Notes: a model not told the origin generated them from the letters alone. DNA of 64,000 bases from Aralia elata (GCA_034770075.1 JAVJAP010000112.1:310001-374000), one strand, 5' to 3'; shown: positions 1 through 11,000, counted from the first letter of the stretch. Numbers and translations: made by a program.

Positions 1-381
1 GATGCTTTGTCCAAGTATAATCAGGAGCAGAGGAAGAAGAAGAATGAAAGTGAAAACAAGGCAAGTGGTAGCCATGGGGGCAGCGGTCAGAAGAGGAAGT
101 GGAGTGATAGTAACTCTGCGGGAAGTCAGCAGAGTAATCAGAAAAAGAAGGTGGAGGTGTGCAGTAACTGCGGAAAGAGTCATGTGGGGTTATGTTTGAA
201 GGGTAAGAGGGTATGTTTCAATTGCGGACAAGAGGGTCATATCGCACCGAATTGCCGTAGTCCAAAGAAGGGCGCATGTTTCATTTGCGGGTCGAAGGAT
301 CACTTTGCCGAGACTGTCCTAAGAAAGCAACTACAGGTGGAGCCAGTGCAGGAAAAAGAAACAGCGGTGGAGGCAATCTGA
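1..381 (+). pseudogene. Element A gag C-terminus with zinc knuckles, frameshifted
   Basis: Nucleocapsid end of a gypsy Gag, which packages the element RNA into virus-like particles. A basic, Ser/Gly/Asn-rich linker is followed by three Cys/His clusters. The first is shortened (CSNCGKSHVGLC). The second is a canonical CX2CX4HX4C knuckle (CFNCGQEGHIAPNC). The third, starting CFICGSKDH, loses its last Cys in this frame because one base is missing near 310; the Cys and the rest of the protein continue in the third frame (RDCPKK from about 309). In the relatives C and I, gag and pol lie in one reading frame, so this is a lesion and not a programmed shift. Open at its left end. Confidence 0.85.
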
Positions 382-887
382 CTATCGCAGGACCGACACA
401 GCCCAATCGACCTACTGCTCGAACATTCAATATGACGGTTCAGGATGCTGTGCAGTCAAAGGATGTAGTGTCAGGTATCATTCCTGTCAATAATGTTAAT
501 GCTTATGTATTGTTTGACTCGGGTGCTACTTGCTCATTTATATCCGATGATTTTGCAAAGAAATTAGGGTTACCTCAGGAAGAATTAGATTACCCCATGA
601 ATATATAAATTGCGAATAGGGAAGTGATTCCTGTTAAGTTTGTCCACAAGAATTGTTAGATAGATATCAAGAGTCATGTGATGATGGTCAACTTAATCCC
701 AATTCGTCTTGGGGAGTTTGACGTTATTTTGGGTATGGATTGGTTGTTTAACCATGGGGCAGTCATTGACTGTCAAAAGAAGTGTGTAAACCTTATGACT
801 CCGTCAAAGGTAGTATTTTATGGCAGCAAGTCGCCTAGACAAACGAGTTGTCTGACAATGATGCAGGCCAGAAAGATGTTGAGATAA
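309..887 (+). pseudogene. Element A aspartic protease region, broken
   Basis: This part of the polyprotein would mature Gag and Pol. The retropepsin active-site motif FDSGATCSF is intact near 520-545. A stop follows at 606-608 and another near 657. The conserved downstream stretch IRLGEFDVILGMDWL, seen in the same place in C and I, resumes at about 690-745, and the segment ends with a stop at 885-887. The two halves lie in the same frame set as the homologues but cannot be read through. Confidence 0.85.
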
Positions 888-929
888 GGATGTGTAGAAT
901 ATCTAGCCTACATAGTCGATACCCGAAAG

Positions 930-2310
930 GTGAGTGTAAAGTTGGAGGAGATACCGGTTGTTAGGGATTTTGCGGACGTGTTTCCTGATGATTTGCCAGG
1001 ACTACCGCCAGATAGGGAAATTGAGTTTGTAATTGATCTCGCACCGGGTACAGCCCCTATATCAAAAGCCCCGTATCGAATGGCTCCGGGTAGAGATGAA
1101 GGAGTTGATGGTGCAATTGCAAGAGCTGCTGGATAAAAAGTATATTTAACCAAGCGTTTCGCCGTGGGGAGCGCCGGTATTATTCGTTAAGAAGAAGGAC
1201 GGATCAATGCATCTTTGCATTGACTATAGAGAGTTGAATAAGGTCACGATTAAAAACAAGTATCTGTTGCCAAGGATCGATGACCTGTTTGACCCACTGA
1301 AGGGAGCAAGATATTTTTCAAAGATAGATCTGCGAAGTTGGTACCATCAACTAAAGGTGAGGAAGGAAGACATACCAAAGACGGCATTTCGAACTAGATA
1401 TGGTCACTATGAGTTTTTGGTTATGTCATTTGGTTTAACGAATACGCCTGCAGCATTCATGGACTTAATGAATAGGGTGTTCAAACCATTTCTGGATAAA
1501 TTTGTAGTGGTATTCATAGACGACATTTTGGTTTACTTCAAAACTCAAGAAGAACACGTGGAGCATTTGAGGGTGATATTGGAGGCGTTAAGGAAGGAGA
1601 AATTGTATGCCAAATTTTTGAAGTGCGAATTTTGGTTAGAGCGTGTTCAATTCCTCGGACATGTTATTGATAAAGACGAGATTTCAGTTGATCCAGCGAA
1701 AGTAGAAGCTGTGATGAACTGGGATCAGCTGAAGTCACCGTCAGAGGTGAGGAGTTTCCTAGGTTTGGCAGGATATTACAGACGTTTTATTCAAGATTTC
1801 TCCAGGATCGCCACTCCGTTAACGAATTTAACAAGAAAATCAGTGAAGTTTGTTTGGACGGAGAAGTGCGAAGAGAGTTTCCAAGAACTAAAGAAGAAAC
1901 TAAGTTCGGCACCTGTGTTGTCTTTGCCAGATGATACAGGAAATTTTGTGGTGTATAGCGACGCATCGCATAAAGGACTTGGTTGTGTGTTGGTGCAGAA
2001 TGGTAAGGTTATTGCATATGCATCGCGCCAACTAAAAGACTATGAAAAAGGGTATCCGACCCATGATTTGGAGTTAGCAGCCGTGGTGTTTGCTTTGAAA
2101 ATCTGGAGGCACTATCTCTATGGGGAGAAGTGTGAAATATATACAGACCATAAAAGTCTGAAGTATATTTTCACACAGAAGGATTTGAATATGCGGCAGA
2201 GAAGATGGATATAATTGATCAAAGATTATGATTGTGAAATTCTATACCATCCAGGAAAGGCTAATGTGGTTGCCGACGCTTTGAGTAGAAAAGGTCGGGA
2301 GAAACTATTT
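930..2310 (+). pseudogene. Element A reverse transcriptase and RNase H, broken
   Basis: These domains copy the RNA into cDNA and degrade the RNA strand. RT begins near DFADVFPDDLPGLPPDR. An extra base near 1088 shifts the frame after RMAP, and a TAA at 1147-1149 interrupts YI-PSVSPWGAP. From 1207 the frame is open through KIDLRSWYHQ, TAFRTRYGH and the catalytic FIDD box (about 1516-1527). RNase H follows from the DASHKG motif near 1960 through TDHKSLKY. A TAA at 2212-2214 replaces a Glu codon just before the conserved YHPGKANVVADALSR end of RNase H. Order and motifs match element C closely. Confidence 0.9.
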
Positions 2311-3798
2311 TTGTTAACTGCTCAGGAGAAGCTCGTAGCAGAAATGGCTAAATTGGAGTTAGAGGTGAAGGGTCTGGCAGAGCCTAATGAAAAATTGTTC
2401 CAGATGGAAACTCAACCAACTCTGGTGGACAAAGTCAAGGAAGCACAACTCAAGGATGAGGAGTGTATTAATATACGCAAAAGAGTGCTTGAAGGTGAAG
2501 AGCTTAAATATAAAATCGATACCGAAGGGTTGCTGAGATTTGAAGGCAGAATCTGGGTACCGTTAGTATTGGCAATCAGAGAGGAGATTTTGGACGAAGC
2601 TCATAGTTCAAGATTTTCGATACACCCGGGGAGTACAAAAATGTACCAGGATCTTCAATAACATTTTTGGTGGCCAAACATGAAAAGAGAGGTTGCTGAG
2701 TGTGTTGCGAAGTGTCTCACTTGTCAGAGAGTTAAAGCGGAGCATCAACGACTAACTGGTTTGTTACAGCCCTTGGAGATACCAGAATGGAAGTGGGAGC
2801 ATATCACAATGGACTTTGTGGTAGGGCTTCCAACTACTCAGAAGGGTTGTGACGCAATATGGGTCATAGTTGACAGATTGACGAAATCAGCGCATTTCTT
2901 GTCGATCAAAATCAGATTCACTTTGGATCAGCTGGCAAAATTATACGTCAAAGGGATTATCTCAAGGCACGGTGTCCCAGTATCAATTGTGTCGGACAGA
3001 GATCCACGTTTCACATCAAAATTTTGGAGGAGTCTTCAAGCGTATTTGGGAACGCAGTTGAGAATGAGTACAGCCTACCATCCTCAAACCGATGGCCAGA
3101 GCGAAAGAACAATTCAAACGTTAGAGGATATGCTTCGAGCATGCGTTGTGGATTTTAAAGGCAACTGGGATGATCATTTACCTCTGGTCGAGTTTGCGTA
3201 TAACAATAGTCATCACGCAAGTATCGGCATGCCACCCTACGAAGCATTGTACGGAAGAAAGTGCAGAACTCCGTTATGTTGGGATGAGGTTGGAGAACAT
3301 CGACTATTGGGACCCGAGCTAATACAACAAACTGCGGAAATTGTCAAGATAATAAGAGCAAGATTGTTAGCTGCTCAAGACAGGCAGAAGAAATATGCGG
3401 ATCAGCATCCTCAAAATCGTGAATTTGAAGTTGGGAGTTTTGTGTTTCTCAAAGTATCTCCCTGGAAAGGAAAAATCAGATTTGGTAAAAAGGGTAAACT
3501 CAGTCCACGATTTATTGGACCCTTCGAGGTGCTGAAACGTGTTGGTGAGGTAGCTTATGAGGTAGCTTTACCTCCCGAGTTAGATCACATTCACAATGTT
3601 TTCCACGTATTGGTGTTACGACCGTATAAGCCTGATTATAAGCATGCAATAAAATATGAACCAATACAGTTTGAAAAAGATTTGTCCTATGACGAGATAC
3701 CTGTACAGATAGTAGACAGGAAAGAGCAGGTTCTTAGAAATAAAGTAATAACTTCTGTTAAGAAAATGATGCAGAGTTATCCTCAACTGTTTGTTTAA
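2311..3798 (+). pseudogene. Element A integrase with chromodomain deletion
   Basis: Integrase inserts the cDNA into the host genome. The HHCC zinc-binding region lies at about 2615-2740 (HPGSTKMY to CLTCQR) and is interrupted by a TAA at about 2659-2661. The catalytic core is open from 2680, with Asp in WVIVDRLTKSAHF, Asp in IVSDRDPRF and Glu in TDGQSERT. The GPF motif is RFIGPFEVL. Relative to B, C and F the C-terminus lacks about 17 residues (the part holding LWRNH and EEATWE) in frame, which removes the core of the chromodomain but keeps the final YPQLF and stop. The chromodomain in this lineage is thought to guide insertion into heterochromatin. Confidence 0.9.
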
Positions 3799-3810
3799 TT
3801 TTTGTACTGC

Positions 3811-3908
3811 GATTCTAGGGACATAATCTTTGTAAGGAGGGGAGAATGTAACAGATAAATTAATTGCGTTGTGATTCTTGGGACAAAATCCTTTTAAGGA
3901 GGGAAGGA
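3811..3908 (+). promoter_or_regulatory. Element A doubled hairpin plus polypurine tract
   Basis: Two similar units lie between the pol stop and the LTR. Each is a short inverted repeat with an RGGGAC-type loop followed about 5 bases later by a purine run: GATTCT/ATAATC (3811-3828) then AAGGAGGGGAGA near 3833, and GATTCT/AAAATC (3873-3889) then AAGGAGGGAAGGA at 3896-3908. The second run abuts the LTR and is the functional polypurine tract, where plus-strand DNA synthesis starts. The same doubled arrangement occurs in element G, so it is a family trait. Confidence 0.75.
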
Positions 3909-4580
3909 TGTGACGAATGCAATTTTTGTGATTAAATAAAAATATTTATTGAGTTATATAAATATTTTTATTAATTTGTTTATTGAGTAAAATAAATAAT
4001 TTATAAAGTTATGGTGAAAAAATTTATGTTAAATGTTATTTAAATGTGATTTGATATGATTATTCTAATTTAATTTAATAATTAAATTAGATGATTAAAT
4101 GGTTTATTTGAATAAATGATTTATTTGAATAAGATAATTTATTTGGTGTTGTTGTATTGATTAAATAGAATTATTAAAGTTTAATTGAATTTATTTCATA
4201 AAAATTTTAATTAAATTAAAAGTGTGACAATTAAAACTATATAATATAATGATTTATTAAAATAAATGGGAAAGGTTTTATTTTTGTTAAACCAAACAAT
4301 GCCTTGTGACCCTTGGTTGGTAAAAATGGATTATTTGGTATTTGGGTTTGCTAAACAAGGCTTAACCCTTTGTTTTTCTTTAACTGTCAAATTGAAAGCT
4401 GAGTACGTTAAAAACTAAAAAGGTTATCAGCTATTATCTAAGTTTAAGAAAAAGAGAGAAAATATATACAGAGAAGAAGAGAAGAAAAGTTTAACAGAGA
4501 ATAGAGAGAAAGTTGAGAGAGGAGCTTGAAGATTTGAGAAAGAAATTCTTAAATCAAAGGAGCTTTCTAAGAATTAGAAG

Positions 4581-6456
4581 GTATAATTCTTGTTAGTTTT
4601 GTTCTACACTGTATTTTTATTATTCTATTTCTCTGTATATGATTTTTATTTTACTGTATATGAAGTTAGTTGTTCAAAGCATGAAATTATTTGATTATAA
4701 TTGATTATAAGCATGTGTTAGAGATTATATGGTGATTATAAATTAATTTGTATGAATTAATTCATGAAAGCATGCTTTAGAATTGAGTTTTAGTTTTACA
4801 GAGTTTATTTCATGTATGGTATATATGTATGAAATTGGTATTCAAATTGGTTGTTAATTGGTAAAATTGATTTTTGATTATGATTATATAGTGAAAAACG
4901 AAAAGAATGCAATTAGAATGGGTTAGAATGGTTCCACGGTAGTTGATTTCATTAAAATGGTTAAAACATGAATATCTTGTTTTAACAGAGAATTTTTTGA
5001 TTCAAGTTGGTTGATTATGTGTAATATGATGTTGAGAATGTTTAGAAACATGTTGGGAAATAGTTTTGTGTTATATTTGATGTCTGAGTGTGTTTAAATT
5101 ATGTGTTGGATGGTAGAATTCGGAAAATTTGGCCAAATTTGGCCTAAGTTTTCACTGGTTGCGAACTATAGGAGATGACTGTCGAGTCTCTCGCCTCGGC
5201 GAGAAAAATGAGCTGTAAATCTTCGCCCCGGCGAAGTCTCACCCCGGAGAGAATTTTGTTAAGGAAAAGCTCGCCCCGGCGAGGTCTCGCCCCGACGAGA
5301 TATTAGTTCAGTAAATCCTCGCCCTGGCGAGAATCACTGCTGGAAATTTTTTTTTTATTATTTTGTTTTCTTTTCTTGGTAGTTATGATATATCATTTTA
5401 TGCAGGATTAAACCTAAATTAATGTAATAAGTGAATATTAAGATGTTAATATGGATTCTAAATGATGTTTGATGATGATTAAATGTAAGGTAATATACCT
5501 TAGCTTAAAGATAAGTTTTGGAAATTCTTAGAGTGTAACATTGTTGCAATAAAGCTTGTAGCTTCTGAAATAGAGTTGATAATCAGTAGTTAATTGGAAA
5601 TTGAGGTGAGGATTGGAGTATTAATGTACGTGAGTATTGTAACTAATCGTTTTTGTTGCAATACAAACGGAATTTATAGGTTGTTTATTGTACGTGGTTT
5701 GTAATTAGGAAAGCTACGTACGAGGCAAGTTTCTGAACTCCATTATTATATTGAGCAAGTTGTTCTTCCCTTAAACTTGTTATTTTATTTAAAGCAAGTT
5801 TACTTTCATTGAGCAAGTTACTAACCTTAGCTTATTGTTATTCAAGCGAGGTTGATACCATGATAAGTGTTTAAGTTTTATTCCACTCAATTGTTATTCG
5901 ATCATTGATAGTTAATCAGATTTTGAACATAGTCCCTATTGTACAATTTTTATTGATGAATCAGACTAGCAAACCTTATTGATTCAGCTAGTCCTTAGTT
6001 GATGAGCGTTCTAAAGACTTAGAATATTTTAAAATCCTTCCAAACCAAGTTCTTTTTGGTACGGATTCTGATGCTTAACTGAGATGAACAACCCTAATAT
6101 AGGGGATTAATTACGCTACAGCGTTAAAATGTTTGTGCACAATACATTGTACAAAGGGCTGATCCCCTTGAGTATGAGACGGATGGTCCATAGTCTATAA
6201 GACTGTTAAAGGTTGCGGTAGAAATACTTGATAACCTAGGACATAGTTCGAGGTCTTGTGACCCTTAGATACACTTTTAATCCTGAATCTATATTCCGTT
6301 CTTGAGCTAAGCTTTCTATTGAGATTTCAAACCTTGATTCCTTATTGATTGTATTCAGAAAACTATTATACCCCAGTTGATAAATATTTCATTTAAAAAT
6401 TATTTTTATCATACCTGTGAGCAATTGTTTGCTCACTCTTGCATTAAACATTGCAG
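4581..6456 (+). other. Predicted LTR-internal intron, element A
   Basis: An AG|GTATAA donor follows the purine-rich stretch at 4580/4581. The acceptor ATTGCAG ends at 6456 within a block shared by the other gypsy LTRs here. The arrangement parallels elements B, C, D, F, G and I. This is inferred from shared layout; there is no transcript evidence. Confidence 0.45.
5190..5331 (+). repeat. Cluster of six GC-rich palindromes in the A LTR
   Basis: Six copies of a 14-16-bp inverted repeat with consensus CTCGCCCCGGCGAG start at 5190, 5221, 5238 (degenerate), 5270, 5286 and 5318, separated by AT-rich spacers. The copy at 5221 has 7-bp arms (CTTCGCC/GGCGAAG). The surrounding LTR is strongly AT-rich. 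Element G carries five copies of the same word at the matching place. Confidence 0.9.
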
Positions 6457-6518
6457 CTAAGACAGAAAAGTAGGACGAGCCGTCCACGAGTAAAGGAAAG
6501 AGCAAGACGCTGAAGTAG
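6457..6518 (+). other. Exon-like Lys-rich frame in the A LTR
   Basis: After the acceptor at 6456 a frame reads AAKTEK, a stop (6471-6473), then DEPSTSKGKSKTLK and a terminal stop at 6516-6518. Element G has the same frame without the internal stop. Equivalent frames with a stop at the matching position occur in B, C, D and F. It is either a conserved small coding exon or a purine-rich splicing enhancer. Confidence 0.45.
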
Positions 6519-6777
6519 CTAATGACTTGTTATTTATTCAACATTTGATTGTATCGAGACTTATTATAAATTATGTTTTATTCCGCACAAATATAATTAA
6601 GGTTAGATAACCTGGGATTTGTTTTATTTTGGAGATTGATGATGTAACCCCATTTGAGGGAAGATAATTCTTTAAGTTTATTTTAATTGTTCTTATTTTG
6701 GGTAGATAGTTGTGAATGATTGATATAGTGAACACCAAATCAGTGGGCATTAAGTACCCAGATTTGGGGGTGTCACA

Positions 6778-8579
6778 GTTACCCGACTCATGACCTGGAG
6801 TTAGCCGCGGTAGTTTTCGCCTTCAAGATTTGGAGGCACTACCTGTACGGAGAGAAGTATGAGATATATACAGATCACAAAAGTCTAAAATATATCTTCA
6901 CTCAGAAGGAGCTAAACATGAGGCAGCGCCGATGGTTAGAATTGATCAAAGATTACAACTGTGAGATTCTGTACCACCCGGGCAAAGTAAATGTAGTGGC
7001 TGATGCCTTAAGTAGGAAAGGCAAAGCGAAATTAATGCAACTGACAGTTCAAGAGGAACTGAGAAGGGACTTTGAACGTCTGGAACTGGAGGTTAAGTAT
7101 CCGATGGAGACGGACGAAAAATTATTTACCGTGACAGCAGGTCCGACGCTACTAGATAAGATAAAGGAGGCTCAAGAATTTGATGGAGAGTACATTGTCA
7201 TTAAGAAGCAACTATCGGAGGGAAAAAACGTTGAAGTACAAGATTGACAGCACAGGATTGCTGAGGTTCGAGGGAAGGATCTGGATACCATATGTACCAG
7301 ACTTAAGGGAAGAGATATTGCAGGAGGCCCATAATACGAAATTTTCGGTACATCCGGGTAGCACCAAGATGTATCAATGATCTTCGTCAGCATTATTGGT
7401 GGCCGCATTTGAAAGGAGAAGTTGCAGAATAAGTCAGCCGGTGTTTAAATTGTCAGAGGGTTTAAGGCTGAGCACCCAGCGGCTGAGCGGGTTGTTGCAA
7501 CCTTTGGAGATCTCAGAGTGGAAGTGGGAGCATATCACAATAGATTTTATGGTAGGACTTCCAACGACACAGAAGGGTCTAGACGCCATATGGGTGATCG
7601 TAGATCGTTTGACCAAGTCTGCTAATTTTCTACCGATCAAGATAAGGTACAAATTGGAGCAGTTAGCGAAACTTTACATAAAAGAGATAGTATTGCGACA
7701 TGGAGTGCCGGTATCTATTATATCTGACAGAGATCCGCGCTTCACGTTAAATTTTTGGAGAAGTTTATAGGAAAGAATGGGAACACAGTTGAGATTGAGT
7801 ACGACGTATCATCCTCAGACTGATGGTCAGAGCGAGCGAACGATTCAGACCTTGGAAGATATGCTCCGACAGTCGTGATGGACTTAGGGGGCAACTGGGA
7901 CGATCACTTGCCACTGGTAGAGTTCGCTTACAACAACAGTTATCATGCTAGCATTGGCATGCCACCCTACGAAGCGTTGTATGGAAGGAAGTGTTGAACG
8001 CCGTTATGTTGGGATGAGGTCGATGAGCGGAGGTTGTTGGGACCAGAATTGGTACAACAAACTGTGAAAATCACTAAGGTGATAAGACAGCGTTTAGTAG
8101 TAGCTCAGGATCGTCAAAAAAAGTATGCCGACTTACATCGTCAGAAACGCGACTTTAAAGTTAGTAGCTCTGTATTTTTGAAGGTATCTCCCTGGAAAGG
8201 GAAGATCCATTTTGGGAAGAAGGGCAAATTAAGCCCTAGGTTTATAGGACCTTTTGAAATATTAAGGAAAATAGGTGAAGTAGCGTACGAGGTAGCGTTA
8301 CCTCCTGAACTTGAGCACATTCACAACGTGTTCCATGTATCAGTGTTACGCCCATACAAGCCAGATTACAAGCATGTTATTTCCTATGAGCCAATTCAAG
8401 TCGAGAAGGACTTATCGTACGAGGAGATTCCTGTCCAAATACTGGATAGGAAGGAACAAAAGCTGAGGAATAAAATCATTCATTCTGTTAAAGTTCTCTG
8501 GAGGAATCACGCGGTAGAAGAAGCTACGTGGGAACTCGAAGAGAAGATGAGGGCAAATTATCCGCAGTTATTTGAGTAA
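6778..8579 (+). pseudogene. Element B pol remnant: RNase H, integrase, chromodomain
   Basis: Pol fragment resuming in the middle of RNase H (YPTHDLELAAVVFAF) directly after element A. It reads through the RNase H end and pre-integrase to about 7226, where a base change in a run of A shifts the frame. A further insertion near 7378 and stops near 7430-7450 disrupt the HHCC zinc region. The integrase core is readable at 7480-7767 (IVDRLTKSANF, IISDRDPRF), with a stop at 7768-7770, a lost base near 7870 and a stop replacing Arg near 7996. The C-terminal part from 8034 is open to 8579 and includes RFIGPFEIL and a complete chromodomain (KVLWRNHAVEEATWELEE). Closest to element C. Confidence 0.9.
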
Positions 8580-8589
8580 CCTTAGATTG

Positions 8590-8626
8590 AAATTCCGAGG
8601 ACGGAATTTTTATAAGGGGGAGAGGA
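8590..8626 (+). promoter_or_regulatory. Element B hairpin and polypurine tract
   Basis: The inverted repeat AAATTCC (8590-8596), loop GAGGAC, GGAATTT (8603-8609) is followed by the purine run AAGGGGGAGAGGA (8614-8626), which abuts the LTR. Layout and sequence are the same as in C. Confidence 0.8.
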
Positions 8627-9627
8627 TGTAATATCCAAGAATTTTAAACCTTGTTACCAATTTATTTGGATATGTGAAATTTATTTTATTTAATTTTACG
8701 GACTTAATTAGATCTATGTGGAGTACTATTATTAAATTGTATAACCATATGATCTAACAATTTTCTTTGCAATAAAGGGATTCACTAATAGTTTGAATAA
8801 ATTAGTGATTTAATCCTAAGAGTTGGTTGGCAAGAAAATGGGGAAAAATCTAAATAAATAATTTCATTTTATCATTATCGGATTAAATAATTCGAATGAG
8901 AAATTATTGTTAAAATAAATATTTTAAATAATTAATTAATTGAATTAGTTATTTAAATTAAATACTAGCAAGCATAGTGTAATTAATTTTAATTGGGTTA
9001 TCTCTTTTTTATTTCCAGCTGACCCAATATCAATTGAGTTGAACCCAAATTCCATTCTATTTCATATTGGGCCACCTTTCTATTTATCCGGCCCAACCCC
9101 ATTTGGGTTGAGCCCAATTTTTTCCTGCCGGGTTGTTATTTTCCTGTCGGGTTGGTCCGTTCCTAAAGAATTGGGGAAATCGGTAAGTTAATTGGGAAAG
9201 CCGAGCAAAGAAGGGATCCTAAGCCCTAGACTCTCAACTCAGACAAACCGAGAAGAAGAAATAGGGGTGAGCCGAACCTATCAGACTTAGCCTCTCAATC
9301 GAACGGGACAGGGAAAGAAGGTCTGCGCGATGACGTGAGGGAATCGACCGATTGGACTGAGGGAAAAGCATCGACCGACGGCTAACCAAGAATTGAGGCG
9401 GGCGAAGCAAGCGAGGGCATGGCCGACCGAGCCCTACCTATCGGACCAAGAGGGTTTAGGCGCTCGGCGATTTGACTGGTGAGAGCACGCGGCTCAAAGG
9501 CCTGCCGGTGAATCGTAGTTGGCTTGGATGGGGCTTGACATCGACAACTGACCGCCTACTCCTCTCCTACCGTTGGTTATTAACTCGGCCAGGTAAGGTA
9601 TTGCCCAATAATTGGGTAAACTTTTCA

Positions 9628-9636
9628 CTATAAATT
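9628..9636 (+). promoter_or_regulatory. TATA box in the B LTR
   Basis: CTATAAATT lies at the place matching CTATAAATT in the C LTR, about 120 bases upstream of the conserved short ORF. It would place the transcription start near 9660. Confidence 0.6.
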
Positions 9637-9758
9637 GGAACCCATACCCTAGCAAAGCTGCCGATTGTTGTGAGTTCAGATTAGAGAGAGAAGTCACAAC
9701 AGAAAAAAAAAATAAAAAAAATAAAAGAGAAGAGGGAACAGGGGAGGCTGGTTGGCGA

Positions 9759-9820
9759 ATGTCCGGCGTGATCACCTACTTTGGGAGAAGAAGGAGAATA
9801 GCCAACCGGACAGCCTTCAG
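9759..9820 (+). other. Short exon-1 ORF (YFGRRR peptide) in the B LTR
   Basis: The frame starts at ATG 9759 and reads MSGVITYFGRRRRIANRTAF to a donor AG|GTATAAAG at 9820/9821. C has an ORF of identical length (62 nt to the donor) with a similar peptide. Splicing to the acceptor at 26868 would give an immediate TAA at the junction, so it would be a tiny upstream ORF. It may instead be conserved as a splicing or packaging sequence. Confidence 0.4.
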
Positions 9821-10219
9821 GTATAAAGCAGTAGCGCGGTGGTCCTTTTCCCTCTGTTTCGATTACTTTTCGATTTTTCATCCTTTTCTGTTGATGGGTT
9901 ATGGTGCTGTGTGATTTCCCTTTTGTTTGTTTTAGTCGAATTCTGTTGCAATTTGGTTTGGGATGTCTGTGTATGTGAGCCACGAAAGGCCAGAAGACAC
10001 AAGGATGGATTGTAGGTTTGGGATATCATGTAATCACTGTTTTTTTTAAACAATATTATGCACACAAACGTTTTGTAGAAATGTCAGTAAGAATCAGCTT
10101 GTTAGTTACCTATTTTGTTGATTAGTAATCTGTTAGTCATATAAATTCTAGTATTTTGCTGTGTGTGGCTTGCTTGTGGCTGTAACCAAGCGGTGGGTTA
10201 GCACCTGACTCGTGAGTGT

Positions 10220-10269
10220 CGTGCATGTGTGCTGCACGAGCGGCAGCCGCGCCCTGGGCACCTCGGTGC
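10220..10269 (+). repeat. GC-rich palindromes in the B LTR
   Basis: Two inverted repeats lie about 400 bases after the donor in a GC-rich island within AT-rich DNA. One has arms CGTGCA/TGCACG around a 7-base loop (10220-10238). The other is GCACCTCGGTGC (10258-10269), built like the A module but with different letters. Confidence 0.7.
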
Positions 10270-10689
10270 TGATGGGCTAGGCAAGCAGCGAGTTGACACC
10301 CACCCCATATTGATTTATGTTACTATACCCCAAATGCAAACACTGTTATTTTTGTAATATTAATAGAGGGTTAAATCATTAGATGATAATGATGTTTAAG
10401 GAAAATGTGATTATTATCCTCAATAATATTATGTAATAATTTGAAAGTTATTATTAAGAGAATTTAATAATATCATCGGGTGACTTAGTTACCCAATAAA
10501 TTTTTAAAGTACTTTAATTATTTTTTCAAATTGGCTGACTCATTAGTTATTCGACAAAGATACTAACAAATGAACTCCGTTTGGTAAATTGTTTATTATT
10601 TAATTATGATCAAGCAATAAACTAGGGTAATGATTATTTAACTAAGTAATAAGATGTAATACTATGGAACTAATTATTAGTTATAATAA

Positions 10690-11000
10690 TACACTAATAA
10701 AATAATTATTACTTAATTATTATTTAATTAATATCAAATAATAATTAAGTAAAGTTAATAAATTAATTATTTATTATTTGATATCTAATAATAAATAAAG
10801 ATAATAAATATTTAATTATTATTTAATTAATAGTAAATAATAATTAAGTATGAGTAAAGTTAATAAATTAATTATTTATTATTTAACCTTAAATAATAAA
10901 TAAAGATAATAAATGTTTAATGATTATTAAATAATAATTAAGTATGAGTAAAGTTAATAAATTAATTATTTAATTAATGTTAAATAAGGAATAAGGGAAA
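10690..11000 (+). repeat. AT-rich degenerate tandem repeat in the B LTR
   Basis: Nearly pure A/T sequence in which AAAGTTAATAAATTAATTAT and neighbouring words recur three times at roughly 100-120-bp spacing. It is the degenerate counterpart of the regular 95-bp array in the C LTRs. Confidence 0.65.

Larger units (their letters stand above)
1..6777 (+). mobile_element. Element A: Ty3/gypsy (Tekay/Del-type chromovirus), 3' part
   Basis: The window opens inside this element. What is visible, in order, is the gag C-terminus, protease, reverse transcriptase, RNase H, integrase, a polypurine tract and a complete 3' LTR ending in TGTCACA. The 5' LTR, PBS and most of gag lie left of the window. The element ends inside the RNase H region of element B in the same orientation, so it inserted into B; the first bases after it are GTTAC, the expected right copy of a 5-bp target duplication whose left copy is outside. 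Protein order, GPF motif and LTR length fit Tekay/Del chromoviruses. Stops and frameshifts throughout make it a dead copy. Confidence 0.9.
3909..6777 (+). repeat. Element A 3' LTR (2.87 kb)
   Basis: Begins TGTGACGAATGC directly after the polypurine tract and ends GGGGGTGTCACA, the terminal sequence shared by all gypsy LTRs in this window. The LTR supplies promoter, terminator and integration ends. It resembles the G LTRs (on the other strand) most closely. Inside are a purine-rich first-exon-like stretch (about 4450-4580), a GC-palindrome cluster (5190-5331), iterated GCAAGTT words (5720-5850), the block GGCTGATCCC (6157-6166) and an acceptor-like sequence at 6456. No clear TATA box can be fixed; TATA-like words occur near 4240 and 4468. 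Confidence 0.93.

Noticed and set aside
276..608. Programmed frameshift between gag and pol in element A
   Set aside because: Element I keeps gag and pol in a single frame and C would do so apart from isolated one-base changes, so the shift near 310 is best read as a mutation.
5190..5331. CRISPR-like pattern of short palindromic repeats with spacers
   Set aside because: The context is a plant retrotransposon LTR, spacers are short and irregular, and there are no cas genes.
9494..10065. Several overlapping ORFs on both strands in the B LTR
   Set aside because: They overlap one another in a promoter and leader region; only the short YFGRRR frame shows any conservation.
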